Below are positions 1 to 10,835 of a stretch of DNA of 64,000 bases, piece after piece. The stretch's first letter is position 1. Each line of letters opens with the position of its first letter. A model generated the notes under the pieces. The model saw nothing but the letters and a program-made list of their open reading frames with translations. It made no database searches and was not told the DNA's origin. The translations under genes and the position numbers were made by a program. Source of the DNA: Cylindrodendrum hubeiense (lineage: Eukaryota; Ascomycota; Sordariomycetes; Hypocreales; Nectriaceae); assembly GCA_014621425.1 (NCBI GenBank), contig JAANBB010000062.1, positions 1 through 64,000 of the forward strand, given 5' to 3'.

Positions 1-900
1 GCTTGGAATTCTCCAGCATTCCTATTCCTGCCTGCCGGCGTTTCAAGACCTCCAGAAATCGAGATCCGTATGATAGGAATAACTGCAGATGGGAAAACCT
101 CGCGAGAGGGGAAAACCACTGCAGCCAGCATCCATTGATCAGGGCCATCAAGCCAGAACCCTGATGCCTACAAGTAGCCCGATTCTGTGACTTCTTGCAG
201 ACCTGGATTCACAGCCAAGATCCGTAGATCGAGGCATCTAAGACCCGAAGGTCATAGTAGCCCAGGCCCGAAGACCGAGGCAAGTGCTAAGACACGGTGG
301 CCTTACGCACCTAGGTGCCGAGGCCCGGAGGCCAAGGCAGCTCAGACCCGGAGGCCTAAGTAGGTGCTAAGACACGGTGGCCTTATGCGCCTACGTACCG
401 AGACGCAGAGGTCGGGGCAAACGTCGAAGCCGAAAGGCTGTCTGTAGTCGGAGCCAGAAGGCTGTGGCCGAAGCCTTAGCCCACCTAGATTGAAGCTGGT
501 ACCGTGATTGCTGTTGGCTATGATAGCTATACCCTCTGCTGCGGTCTAGCCAGCATTACAATAGGTATAAGAGCCGTAGCGGTGTCGGTTGGCCCCCCCA
601 GGCCGTGCTACTTCCCTGCTGCTATCATAGCTGCCCAGGCGGTCAGGGCAATAGGCTTCGATCATGGCCGGAGCCCTTGGGCTGCGGCCGTGGCTGCTGC
701 GTAAAGGAAGTCAACTCTCTCAATCCTTCCTTTATTGCGGTGTTAGTACCCAAAGGGCACCCACCGCGACAGCAGCCAAATTTTGGTGGGCCTGCAAAAA
801 TTTCCACACTAGTGCTAACAGCCGCTAGTCAGGAAGAATTTTTACAGGAGAGAGTTGTGAAACGTGAGGTTGTCGAGCGGGAAAATTGAATCGCTAGACT
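1..900. repeat. GC-rich repeat-derived region, no convincing gene
   Basis: The first 500 bases are built from short, partly palindromic units of the form GRCCCGRAGGYC, repeated with variation (for example near 240-350 and 390-470). Bases 600-900 contain a short open frame ending in a charged stretch, followed by low-complexity TGGTGCGACTGGTGTG-like sequence around 918-950. The look is that of a decayed transposable element or its long terminal repeat. No integrase, reverse transcriptase or transposase motif is visible, so the class cannot be named. Confidence 0.5.
284..443. repeat. 80-bp imperfect tandem repeat (two units)
   Basis: The string GTGCTAAGACACGGTGGCC begins at 284 and again at 364, so the period is 80 bp. 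The following 30 bases are also related: a CCTAGGTGCCGAGGCC-like stretch in the first unit corresponds to CCTACGTACCGAGACGC in the second. The second unit is more diverged at its 3' end. Confidence 0.75.
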
Positions 901-1122
901 GAATGATGTGATGCTGACTGGTGCGACTGGTGTGATTGGTATATTGGTGATTGAGTGGGAAAATGTTTAGCAAGAATGACAAAGATGCGGCATTCTTGGG
1001 TCTGAGGGTGAGATGTGATTTCTTTTTAACACCGGCGGTGTGTTGGAGAAAGGCACAGTCCTGAGTCGGTTAATAAGTTGCCTTTTGCCTTACGGCCTTT
1101 GCTCTCGGTTTCAACCACAGAA

Positions 1123-2710
1123 AATTGGCCTCGTTGAAAGCCCCGAGGAAAGTGGCCCCAAATCCGATCTGCAACCCTCAAATTGGCCCCAAGAAAAAAC
1201 TGGCCCCAGACCGTGCTACCTACACCGAGTGAAGTAACTTCGTAGGCTGTTATGGAGAGAAATGACCTGATAATATGTACCTTATGCCACAAGGTGACGA
1301 ATAAGCATGCGTCATCCGGCTTTTGTGTTGATGAATCCTCTCTAGGTACATCTCGAGGAGGAATGAATGTCGCATTGCCGTATCATCAGCCAACCAGAAG
1401 GTCAAAGACCCCGATAAGGCGTGCCAGGCAACTGAGCTAGTCAAATGCTTGCCTCCTGGACGAATCATACAAGCAAATCAATTGGGGCCAGAATCACAAT
1501 GTGCAGAGTTGCCAGCCTGCGTCGATGCAGCTCGTAATCGATATTGTGACGTGGCGAGGCAACGCTGATGCGGATGCACCTCCAGCTAAACCTGACCTTG
1601 CGCCTCCCCAAAATGCAGCCCGTGCGCCATAGAGAGATCTGACATGGCCGCCCAGTGGATTTGTTCCTATTCCTTGTACCATTACGTACTGTTTTGTTTT
1701 TCAATTATGACATCCAGGTGGACAAGTCAGATGATGATGCTGCCGTGCATCATCAATTCGCACGCTTTGTACCGCTCCCTTCTCTGTTATTCCGACATCA
1801 TGTTAGTCGTCAGATAGCAATTCGTCTCCATGGCGTTCCGCTTCTCAGGTTTCTGCTTCCAATGAGCTCTCAATTCGCAATTCCAAGCCCTAAAACGCTC
1901 CACCCTGGCCATTGAAACATGCTTCCAGGTTCTTGCTGCTGTATGCGAGCTTCGTGTAGGTGTTCCTCGGAGTTTTTATCACCTTTTGCACCTCGAATAG
2001 TCCGCTCCTCATGCCGAAATTTTCCTTGTCTCCCATCATAAGACCACACCCTAATCCCAAGGGCCCATGCATATAAGCAAGGTGTCAAATTTACAGATTT
2101 CATAAGCTAGAATACGCCTAGGAAAGGTCGCGGACAATCCCAATCCCTTGAATATCTCCGGACCTGGTACCTGGTCGATTTCAATACCGGCATCTGCTGC
2201 ACAAGAGCAGAGAACCCCATCCATATAGTGAAGTCATGCCTAGTATCAATAAAGGATACGGGGAGAAGTAAAATTAATATGTTATATTTGTGCATCGCGA
2301 CATTGTGCATCAGCGCAGGTGTTTTCCTTTTGCTATGGGTAGTTTCGCAATGCGATCCATTTACTATTACTGGGGCATCAGAACTTGAGTACGAAATTTC
2401 CTCACCGAGTAGTTGGTCAATTTTCAAAATGGAAGTGGTCTCATGAGGCGAGGTTAGGGTGCATGATCGCGCTACACTTTTCAGATTGATATCAAGCTTG
2501 ACACAGAAATCTGCGGTGGGGCCAATTTTAAAAGTTTATCCTAAGATAATGCGCCGTATCGTAGGGAAATAATTGGCCCCAAAACCGGAAATAAAGTGCC
2601 TGAGCTCATTGTCATAATTGCCTTTCACTTACAGATTCTGGAGTTTGGGGCCAGAATTTCAGTGTGGCCAATTTGGCCCCAGTCGGCTACGCCACAGAGA
2701 ATTGGCCCCA
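1123..2710. repeat. Two clusters of a TTGGCCCC motif flanking about 1.3 kb (possible degraded transposon)
   Basis: AATTGGCC/TGGCCCC-type octamers occur at about 1123, 1153, 1181 and 1201. They return at about 2518, 2571, 2645, 2667-2680 and 2700, on either strand. A longer related string, TTGGGGCCAGAAT followed a few bases later by TGTG, is present at about 1482 and 2645. Such clustering is what subterminal or terminal repeats of a DNA transposon look like. The interior shows no recognisable transposase, and reading frames there are short. Element class and exact ends are unknown. Confidence 0.4.
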
Positions 2711-3685
2711 TCTCAGACCTCACACACAAATCTTGAACCCTTCGCAATCCTATGCCGTATTTGCATATTCTCCTGAACAGCTAGGAACATAAATAGGTGC
2801 TAACCCTGGAACAAATCACTTATGATCAGCAGTTGAACATCCATCGCCTACCATTTTAGTTTCGAGAACACTTCGTCCATTTCCTTCACATTTCTCTTTA
2901 AGTTCCAGTCACCGAATTCAGTAGCACTGAACATATCTTCTCACTCTGCAGATAAGATCCTTGCCCCAAATTCTTGGATCAAAGTTCCAAGAGAGTACGT
3001 TTTCCATGATTGCCACGGTGGATAAACAGAGCCCCCAAACACGAAACACAAGTCCTAATCTTCAATTACGATAGAATCGAAACAAAAGCTGTCGCAGATG
3101 ATTCAATGAGTCAAGGCTCAAGGCCCATAGACTCCTGGTTTGCCCAGAGCTCCGCGAAAGATCCTTGGAACGCCATTGGCCACGTTCGAGGCGGAAGACA
3201 CACGTCCGGCAGTTCCACTTATAGTCCTACTGGAGGTGATGTTGTGGAAAGTCACCCCAAAAACAGGGACAACTATCAACCCAGAAGAAAGGCTATTCTT
3301 ATTGTTAGCAATGATTAAGTACGTATTCCTAACCGAGCTACAAGCTTCAGCTCCCACATTTTCACAGCATTTCACTGACTATTTGGGAAGTATAGCATAA
3401 AACTGCCGTTCGGATGCTTGGCTCTGCTCCGTTGTTGATGATCATTGAAATCGGTGTGGGCGAGCTCACACTCGTCCTTCTCCTACCTAGCAGCGACCTC
3501 AATGACATTCGGGTGATTCTGATACAGACTTCTGATGGTTTGCAGATTATAGATCGCTACAAATTGGATCCACTGCTTCTGACAATAAACATGAAAACCA
3601 TACTTTTAATGCTGTTTAGAACTTCAATTACATTGACCTTTTTGCTATTTCTAACCGCATTAAACACCCATCATACGGTTTCTTG
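2711..3685. other. Intergenic, no supported gene
   Basis: This stretch separates the repeat region from the convergent 3' end of the Zn2Cys6 regulator gene. Short frames around 3010-3400 on the plus strand (86-102 residues) overlap one another in different phases and have no recognisable motif or clean splice pattern. They are not annotated as genes. Confidence 0.5.
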
Positions 3686-5920
3686 TTACAAAATAAATTC
3701 GTTATACGTCAGAGAAGCTCTTAAATCTGTTTCAAGGCCAGTTGGATTCATCTCTACCATGCCTGCATCGACGGTAGGGTATAGAGGCATGGTTTCACCA
3801 AACGTGTCAAACCATAGCAGGCTTGGAGATATTGCCGGTATCAATTCAGAAAATCCCGTGCCCATGTCATCTGGTTGTTGCCCAGCCCCGGAGCCCACGT
3901 CCAAGGCTGGTGTCTGGACTCTCGTTGCCGACGTACGTGGTATCGTCCTGGGGCTCGTAGATGTATCGTCTTCCACCTGCATCAAATCTTGATCCTCGGT
4001 CAAGTCTCTGGATGGCACACCGATGTTGTGAATACTGCCAAAAAGCCCGCCGACAAGATGACTTTGGCGCTCCATCTTCCATCGCGCTCTCATCTCCATG
4101 TATTTGTCGCAGGCCCCCTGCATATGCTCGAGGATAACCAAATGTCGTTTTGCCACTGGGTCATGAACAGCGAAGCGATGAAGAATATTCCTCGACAGAC
4201 GAAGACTTCGCTCTAGTGGAAAAGACGAATCGAAGTCGCCGAAAATAGCGACACCGAGGACAAGTCCCGACACAAACACCGAGTTTATCAGAAACGGTAG
4301 CCTCTTCGGAATTAGCTCTGTAGATAATACAGTTTTTAGAAGGTCGACGGAATGTATGGCAGCTTCAAGGCATGCATATACGAGGACCTGATTAGAGGAG
4401 GAAGAAGTTGCTTGCCCCTCCTGGCTGTTGATCAGCGAATTAGGTTTAGAGTCGACGTGACTAGACACCTCTTTGAGAAGAAATGGCAGAGACAAGAGAA
4501 TAATAGTCCAGTATGCAGTTTGTTTGAGGTGTAGGAGGCCCATGTTGAGCTGTTTTGTGCCGTCGGAGGCATCAACGGACTCGCCAGACTGGATGCCGTC
4601 AACCTCGAAGCCATCATGGGACTGAGCCGCCCAGCGCCGGTGGTGCTGACTGATTCGCTCAATGACCTCTGTCGATATCATCCTCTTGGCGTAGATGTCT
4701 GACAGAACCGACTCAAAGATCATGGAGAGGTCATTGCACGCCGAGTAGTCTTCTTTGCTAGCGGTGTCCCTAGTCTCCGAGGTTGACGGTGGGCGTCCCA
4801 ACGAGGCGCTCATAAAGAGATCAAGGATCCGAATGGCTTTCCACAGTCGCTCCCTTGCTCGACACTCTGCCGGTGGAAACAGGGCAGAAATGTCCTTGCG
4901 GTGGAGGCCGAGAGCATATGCAGCTCGAACACCCATGCCAAGGTACATGAAGGCAGAATTTCGCCGCGAAGCGCCAAGCAGGTACATGGTGATGAGCGCG
5001 AAGGCCTGTATCGTGGGAATATCTGGATCCTCCATGAGCGTCTCGACTGTCAGATAGCGACCATAGTTGAAGAACGTCTCGGCCAGTGCATCTTTATCCT
5101 CGGGGCCCATTTGGGCGCCAATGGCAAACACCAAATAGTAGACAGGACTCGCTGGGTCGGACATGTCGTTGTCTTTCTCTTGCCAGCTATTGATGGCATG
5201 GTCCAGCTCTTCTTGATCAAACAGCAACAATACACAATTCGCAGATTGCATGTACCACCGCTGGAGGTACTCGACCTCTTCAGGAGATTGCTTTGGGGGT
5301 GGATTTCGGGCGCTTGACATGATCCATCCTCGTCGCGTGTCAGGTGAAGACTCGACAATCAGGTGCCGCAGCGGATCATCGACAAAGGGGCAGCTCCCCA
5401 AGCATTTCCTAACGATTCGGCGGATGTTCTGGAGAAATGAAAGGGTGGCAGAGTCCCCGATGAACATGTACTGCCCCTTGGTATCCTTCACTAATCGAGA
5501 CATTTGGGGCACCCTTGCCGGGAAACCTCTGGCCAGCAACTGCGACGACGACGACGCTCTATCACTCGACGGCGCGGCCGGCGACATAAACGCACCGTCG
5601 GCGACATTATGAGCAGGCGACGGCCCAGTGGCGGGAGTGGATTGGCCGCCGTCGGGCAGGCGGCCGGGACTCATCCGCTCCGGGGCCGGGCCGCACCCCG
5701 GAGAAATGACGTTTCTGAAGTGGTCGGGGTCCGGGCTCGGCAGCGAGGAGGCTAGCAACGGAAACCGGGTTGTGGAAGATTGACAGTCTCGGCCGAGCCC
5801 GCGTTTTACACAGCGCCCGCATGGCCGCAGGCCGTCGCAGCGCTGCTTCCGATTCTTGCAGCTCTCACACGCTTGAGCACAGCGTTTGCGGTCGCCATCG
5901 CGGACTCTTTTGGTTGGCAT
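3686..5920 (-). CDS. Zn2Cys6 transcription factor with fungal-specific regulatory domain
   Basis: Uninterrupted 744-residue frame. The N-terminus has a complete binuclear zinc cluster with cysteines at residues 18, 21, 28, 34, 37 and 46 (spacing C-X2-C-X6-C-X5-C-X2-C-X8-C), preceded by basic residues. A Ser/Pro-rich linker follows. Residues from about 240 to 500 resemble the fungal_trans middle homology domain, including the GVRAAYALGLHR segment and the RERLWKAIRILD helix. It should act in the nucleus on CGG-type sites. It lies at the left end of the aromatic-catabolism genes, and its start faces the SnoaL-like gene across a 652-bp divergent promoter, so it is the natural candidate for pathway-specific regulator. 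The target is inference. It appears intact. Confidence 0.9.
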   Translation of the reverse strand: MPTKRVRDGDRKRCAQACESCKNRKQRCDGLRPCGRCVKRGLGRDCQSSTTRFPLLASSLPSPDPDHFRNVISPGCGPAPERMSPGRLPDGGQSTPATGPSPAHNVADGAFMSPAAPSSDRASSSSQLLARGFPARVPQMSRLVKDTKGQYMFIGDSATLSFLQNIRRIVRKCLGSCPFVDDPLRHLIVESSPDTRRGWIMSSARNPPPKQSPEEVEYLQRWYMQSANCVLLLFDQEELDHAINSWQEKDNDMSDPASPVYYLVFAIGAQMGPEDKDALAETFFNYGRYLTVETLMEDPDIPTIQAFALITMYLLGASRRNSAFMYLGMGVRAAYALGLHRKDISALFPPAECRARERLWKAIRILDLFMSASLGRPPSTSETRDTASKEDYSACNDLSMIFESVLSDIYAKRMISTEVIERISQHHRRWAAQSHDGFEVDGIQSGESVDASDGTKQLNMGLLHLKQTAYWTIILLSLPFLLKEVSSHVDSKPNSLINSQEGQATSSSSNQVLVYACLEAAIHSVDLLKTVLSTELIPKRLPFLINSVFVSGLVLGVAIFGDFDSSFPLERSLRLSRNILHRFAVHDPVAKRHLVILEHMQGACDKYMEMRARWKMERQSHLVGGLFGSIHNIGVPSRDLTEDQDLMQVEDDTSTSPRTIPRTSATRVQTPALDVGSGAGQQPDDMGTGFSELIPAISPSLLWFDTFGETMPLYPTVDAGMVEMNPTGLETDLRASLTYNEFIL

Positions 5921-6572
5921 GGCCTCTCTGCCGATCGCTTCCTGATTGCTTCTTTAGGTTGACACCTTGGTAGCCACTCCCTTTGCAACCCCGGTTGTTT
6001 TGCTGGTTTGATTGCCAATTGTGCATACATTCATGGCGGCTCGCAATGAGAGGGCCTCGATTCCGCGCCTGGTAGCCGAGTTAGTAAATGCAGCAAGACA
6101 TTCATTGCAGCCCTGGGTTCCGTCCAATCCTTGAGTACCGATGGCACCAGTGACGTGCGAGGAATGTCGGAAAACGCCCCTCATTGAGAAAAAGAAACTT
6201 ACGACAGAACATCTAGCGGAGGCTGAATACTACGAATGGTGTCTGAGAGTCTGTTCCAAGTTCCACACGACGAGCGGCGCAGTGGTCAAATGCAGGAACC
6301 TGGGTACAAGTACTCCCGACCCGAATTGCCGACGGGCTCCGCCCCTCTTCTGATGATTTACCTCTCTTTTAATTGGTTGAATCTTAAAGGCTCCACATGC
6401 CTCAGAGCCCGGTTTCCGACATGTCGGCTAGTACCCGTCAATCACACGTCATGATTCGTGTTCCTGCACATCCAGATCACATCGCCCTATAAGATATTAT
6501 CCTTTAAAGCTATTCAAACAGCAAGATTCTAATCAGATTATTTGAGATTGATATCAAACTAATCCTCACACC
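5921..6572. promoter_or_regulatory. Divergent promoter between regulator and SnoaL-like gene
   Basis: 652 bp without a supported gene. A partial relative of the cluster motif (CTGGTAGCCGAG, reverse complement of CTCGGCTACCAG) lies at about 6068-6080. It matches TCGGNTACRGGG only in its first eight positions. Short frames here are not convincing. Confidence 0.4.
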
Positions 6573-7126
6573 ATGTCACAATACGAGGCTGTTTACCCCG
6601 CCGACTTGCGGGTCAACCCAGAAGTGGAGGCCTACTTTCGCAAGTTCTATGAGGTTTCCGACACACCCGGCCTCACGGACAAGTATGTGAACATGTTCAC
6701 GAAAGACGCTACATTTAAACTGGCCTCCAAATCCAGCAAGGGATCTCAAGGTTAGTTTTCCGTCAACGAGAACACCAGACCTAGTCGAACTCATGCCGCT
6801 GACACCGCAATGCAGAAATCACAGCCTTGAGGGAGGGTATGTGGACCAGTGTTGCATCTCGGAAACACACTTTACACAAGATCTTTCCGTTTGGTAATGA
6901 TGCCACTGAGGTGATGCTCTATGGGTCTGTTGATCTGGGAATGCGAACCGGATCGACAGTGGAAGTTGACTGGGCGGGACGAGCTCAACTGGTCAAGGAG
7001 AGTGATGGAGAGTATAGAATGAGCTTTTATCAGGTTTTCCTTGTAAGTTGGCTTCGCACTGGTCCCTTTCCTGGATTTCTGAGCTGACATCTTTAGGACA
7101 CTGGAGCAATGGCTGCCAAGAAGTAG
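6573..7126 (+). CDS. SnoaL/NTF2-like small protein
   Basis: Three exons, 6573-6750, 6816-7042 and 7097-7126, give 144 residues ending in MAAKK. The donors are GTTAGT and GTAAGT, the acceptors are TGCAG and TTTAG, and phases match at both joins. The chain has the size and pattern of the NTF2-like (SnoaL) fold: an N-terminal helical YFRKFYEVSDTPG region, a YVNMFTKDATFKL strand-helix segment, then beta-rich GSVDLGMRTGSTVEVDWAGRA. Members of this fold are isomerases, dehydratases or hydrolases of small aromatic or polyketide substrates, so the precise reaction cannot be read from sequence. It lies between the regulator and the alpha/beta hydrolase gene, which suggests a pathway step or accessory role. 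Confidence 0.75.
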
Positions 7127-7210
7127 CGAGTTCGAAACATGGCCAAAAAGAGTGAGTGATTACTCATTACGAAACGAACACAATGGCATGAGTGCATTAG
7201 ACGGCTGGGA

Positions 7211-8272
7211 TTATTTAGACATAAACTCCAATATACAAGCACCGACTTCATCAGCAGCCTCAATGCAGTGCCAGTGTCCAACGCCTCCCAGGACCTCGAT
7301 TGATTTAACCTCATCCTTAGAACCCCATCTACGGGGACGCCAATCGTTAGCTTCTGAAATACCACAGAGGATAAGTTCTTGAGATTAACTCACTCGTCAA
7401 ATATGACCTTTGCGTCTGCGAGGGGACTCGTCTTATCCTCCTCGCCAGCGAGAATGAGCAGTGCACATTGCGCAGAAGAATAGCTTGGTCGAGTAGCTTC
7501 TGCTATCGCGCGGCATAGCGAGTTGTATCCATCTGGCTTCTGTGACAGGAGTAGTGATCGTATGAATGCTTTTTGCGTCAATGATGACTTGGAGCCTGTA
7601 GCTGCGAGAGGAATGGTATCCGCCATTGCTTCCATTCCGGCTGCATCGTAACGCGTTAGCAGCGAACAGTGTCTGATGCGGCTGCAATCGCAACATGGAG
7701 GAAATTCACCTCGTTTCACAGTTTCAATCCGAGCTGTGAAAATTTGAGCAAGTGCTGGCTTTGGCAACACTGGGCCAATGAGAATAGCAGCCCTCAACTT
7801 GAGCTTTGCAGCCAGCTCCGAGACCACAATGGCTCCCATCGAATGCCCAACAACAACCACATCCTCTGGCGAAGTTCCTGAGTGCTCAATGATGCCCTCT
7901 ACATCTCGCGCAATTGATTGAATGCTTGTGGTCTCATAACTAGGACGCAATTCGGAAAGTCCGCTTCCTATATCATCATGGTTAGGGACTGTGGCAACAA
8001 GCAGTATCAGAAGTGATTAAATATTGCGTACCAACGGTGTCGAAAGCAATACAAGTGAATCCGTTGCTGGCCAATTGGGACATCAAAGGGGTGTAGAAGC
8101 AGTGAGAAGACCCCAGCCCATGGATAAATACGAACGTAGACTTCTTCTGCTCCGACGCAGGGTCTGCGCGGGCAATGAAGAGGGGTTTACCGCCAACGTC
8201 TAGAAACGGCATTTCGAAATTGGGAGTAAGAAACAGTGGTGTGTTGAAGATGTCAATAAGCAGTTGGGACAT
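7211..8272 (-). CDS. Alpha/beta hydrolase (enol-lactonase/esterase type)
   Basis: Four exons on the minus strand: 8272-8032, 7967-7710, 7640-7394 and 7328-7211. They give 287 residues with all phases consistent. Introns carry GTACGC, GTGAAT and GTGAGT donors, and two have GCTAAC branch sites. Features are an HGLGSS oxyanion segment near residue 51, the nucleophile Ser123 in VVGHSMGA, an acidic residue in AGEEDKTS, and a catalytic His in GVGHWH within the short last exon. The family includes 3-oxoadipate enol-lactonases and other small esterases. Next to an intradiol dioxygenase, a lactone- or ester-opening step is a sensible guess but is inference. It is divergent from the CoA-transferase-like gene, sharing a promoter with three copies of a 12-bp motif. 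Confidence 0.85.
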
Positions 8273-8480
8273 GCACTCCAGGGTACTTCAAAAGCAATCG
8301 AAACACGTCTCTCCAATTGAATCAATGATGGCTGAATCAGCTGACGAGAGAAAACATACTGTCATGTAGCACTGGGCTCGGCCATCTCCTTGCGGATGAT
8401 GGCATTTGTGACGATGCAGATCAGAGTGGGGTGGCGGCTAAGGACAGGTCCACATTTCGTCGTCGACTTTTGAGGCACTA

Positions 8481-8599
8481 TCGGGTACGGGGTGAGGCCA
8501 CATGATTTACGGTGGGGTTTCACTCGGCTACGGGGCGAGAGTTTTAGCTGCAGCACCGCAATCCACCGAATCATGGCCGTGTTTCACTCGGATACAGGG
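8481..8599 (+). promoter_or_regulatory. Three copies of TCGGNTACRGGG in a divergent promoter
   Basis: TCGGGTACGGGG lies at 8481-8492, TCGGCTACGGGG at 8524-8535 and TCGGATACAGGG at 8588-8599. The last two sit in a longer shared context beginning TTTCACTCGG. They lie between the divergent hydrolase (start 8272) and CoA-transferase-like (start 8928) genes. The CGG core fits binding by a Zn2Cys6 activator. A fourth copy is upstream of the dioxygenase. Confidence 0.65.
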
Positions 8600-8927
8600 C
8601 AGTGGATCTTCGGCTTGTGCAAAGACTACCCCGTTGAGCCCTCATCATTGGCAGACATCAAGCAGGATAAAACAACGCGGGCGGAGCACCCATCGGAGCA
8701 CCGCCGGGCCGCGGACTGGCATCGCAGCACTAGCTGCTGTGCTCTCCGGCTTGGATAAAAGTTCTGGGTCCGCGCAAACGTAATTGGCGCTAGAGTGGCG
8801 GATATCTGTGACTGGATGCGGTGGAGAAAGACGGAGGTCTTGTATAAAGAAAGATGCATGTACTTGGCCAGAAATCGCTTCAAACGGCTCAATCCACGCT
8901 AGTGCTGCCTGATCAAAAAGAACAAAC

Positions 8928-10835
8928 ATGACCGTCAACAAAACTGATTCGTACTCGTCTTTGACGGAGACTAGTCGCATCTTGAAGCTGCTCTGCGACC
9001 AGGTCGACTCGGTGTCGCTTCCCCCAGCCGTCCACGATCTTGTGCCCCAGGTGAAATTCACAGCCACCCGTGATTCTCCCTACTTCCCCATTCCGTTCAA
9101 GGAGACGGAAACAGGAGCCGCGCTCAAGGCGATCGAGGGTGGGCTTGCATGCCTACTGGCTGATCTTAAGGATGGCGAGACCAAGAAGCGAAAGATCGTT
9201 GTTGACCTGGAGAAGACGACTGCTTTCCTGTGTCAAGCGTACATGGCAACGGTTGGGGGCCTTGGAAAGCTCGACCCAAGTGTCAAGACTCTTCTGAAGG
9301 GTATGTACCCCCTTTGTACTGCCTTTGAGAGAATCACAATAGATGTTAATTGAAGATAGATACGGATTTGCTCCAGGCACAGTCAATATCATACCGACGC
9401 ATGTCTGCTAATCTCTACGAGACCAAGGTGCCGGGAGAGTACTACCACATCCACGGTTCTCTCGAGGCTTCTACAACACTTGGAATGATTGGACTTGAAG
9501 GGTTTAGACCAGATTTGACAACCCACGAGGATATTGTTCGCGTGATTGAGGGCGCGGTCACAAAATTCTCGACAGCGGAGTTGGAAGAGCTCAATGCCAA
9601 GAACCGACAGGCGGGCGTGCCTGCTCTCAAGCACGAGGAGTTCTTGAAAACGCCTCACGTATGTTTCACTGTCCCCATACTTGATCATTAGAATCGCGGC
9701 TGACAAGGTGAATTGATGGCGCGCAGGGTAAGACGAACATTAAACTGCAACCTTGGACAGTTGAAAGCCTGGAGACCGAGACGCCAAAGGTCCCTCTAAC
9801 CCCGAGTCCTGTGGGTCAAAAGTGCCGGCCACTTGAAGGCATCAAAGTCCTTGAACTATGCCGAATCATCGCTGGACCCATCGTCACGCGCATTTTGGGC
9901 GAATATGGCGCTGATGTGCTCAAGATCACTAGCCCCCACTTGAGTGATGTTCCCTTCTTCCAGGTCGACGGAAACATGGGGAAGCATGCCGCCGAGCTTG
10001 ATCTGAAAACCCCCGAAGGACGGGAAAAGTTTGAAGTTCTTCTCGCTGAGGCAGATGTGGTTGTGGATGGGTATCGTCCCGGTGCCCTGGAGCGTCTCGG
10101 CTACGGCGCTGCGTCGTTGACTAAGTTGGCCAAGGAGAGGGGCAAGGGTTTTGTATATGTCAACGAGAATTGCTTTGGCTACGAAGGCGAATGGGCGAAC
10201 CGACCCGGCTGGCAGCAGATTGCAGACTGCGTAAGTCCCTCCTACCCCTCACCATCACTGATCAGCTTGCAAGCCATGGAGTCTAGAATAATTGCTGACA
10301 GCCAATCTAGGTCAGCGGCGTTGCATGGGAGCAGGGCAAGTTCATGGGCTTGAATGAGCCTGTCGTACCACCTTTCCCCATTTCCGACTTCGGGACGGGA
10401 TGCATCGGCGCGATTGCGGCACTGGCCGGTCTCTACCACCGGGCAACACAAGGAGGATCGTGGCATGGAAAGGCATCGCTGCTACAGTATGACCTATTGC
10501 TATTCAAGGCTGGCAAGTACTCGGACGAAGTGCAAGACCAGCTGCGAAAAGATATTGGCGAGGAGTTCTTGGCTTTGAAGCACGACAACAGCGTCGACCA
10601 GATTTCTGGCACCGCGCTCCGCCGAATGAGGGTGACGTGCCCCGAGATTTTCAACAACCCTCGGTTGTTGGATACATGGTACTCGGCCGCGTACAAGAAC
10701 GATGTTCAAGCCGTTCTACCGGTTGTGGAAGTCGACAGTCTGGACATTGGCTTCAGGCGGGCGAGCCGACCCAATGGCGCAGACAAGGCGCAATGGGATT
10801 TCGGTGGCGATGAAGACTATAGAAAGACGGCCTGA
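8928..10835 (+). CDS. CaiB/BaiF (class III) CoA-transferase-like protein
   Basis: Four exons, 8928-9300, 9360-9658, 9727-10230 and 10311-10835, give 566 residues. Splice sites are GTATGT, GTATGT and GTAAGT with TAG, CAG and TAG acceptors, and phases agree. From about residue 245 the sequence follows the CoA-transferase III fold: PLEGIKVLELCRIIAGP, LGEYGADVLKI, ELDLKTPEGREKF and DVVVDGYRPGALERLGYG. The N-terminal 240 residues look like a diverged, incomplete second copy of the same fold, an arrangement seen in fungal members. At the usual catalytic-Asp position (RPG-aromatic-Asp) this protein has RPGWQQ, so transferase activity is not certain. It would act on a free acid or acyl-CoA in the cytosol or peroxisome. 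Its promoter is shared with the hydrolase gene. Confidence 0.88.

Noticed and set aside
3414..3992. A 192-residue plus-strand frame
   Set aside because: About half of it is antisense to the intact Zn2Cys6 gene, and the remainder has no motif or promoter-like context.
7329..7393. A 40-bp intron ending at 7354 for the hydrolase gene
   Set aside because: That acceptor gives an immediate stop. The GTAG acceptor at 7332-7329, preceded by a GCTAAC branch site, restores the catalytic-His exon.
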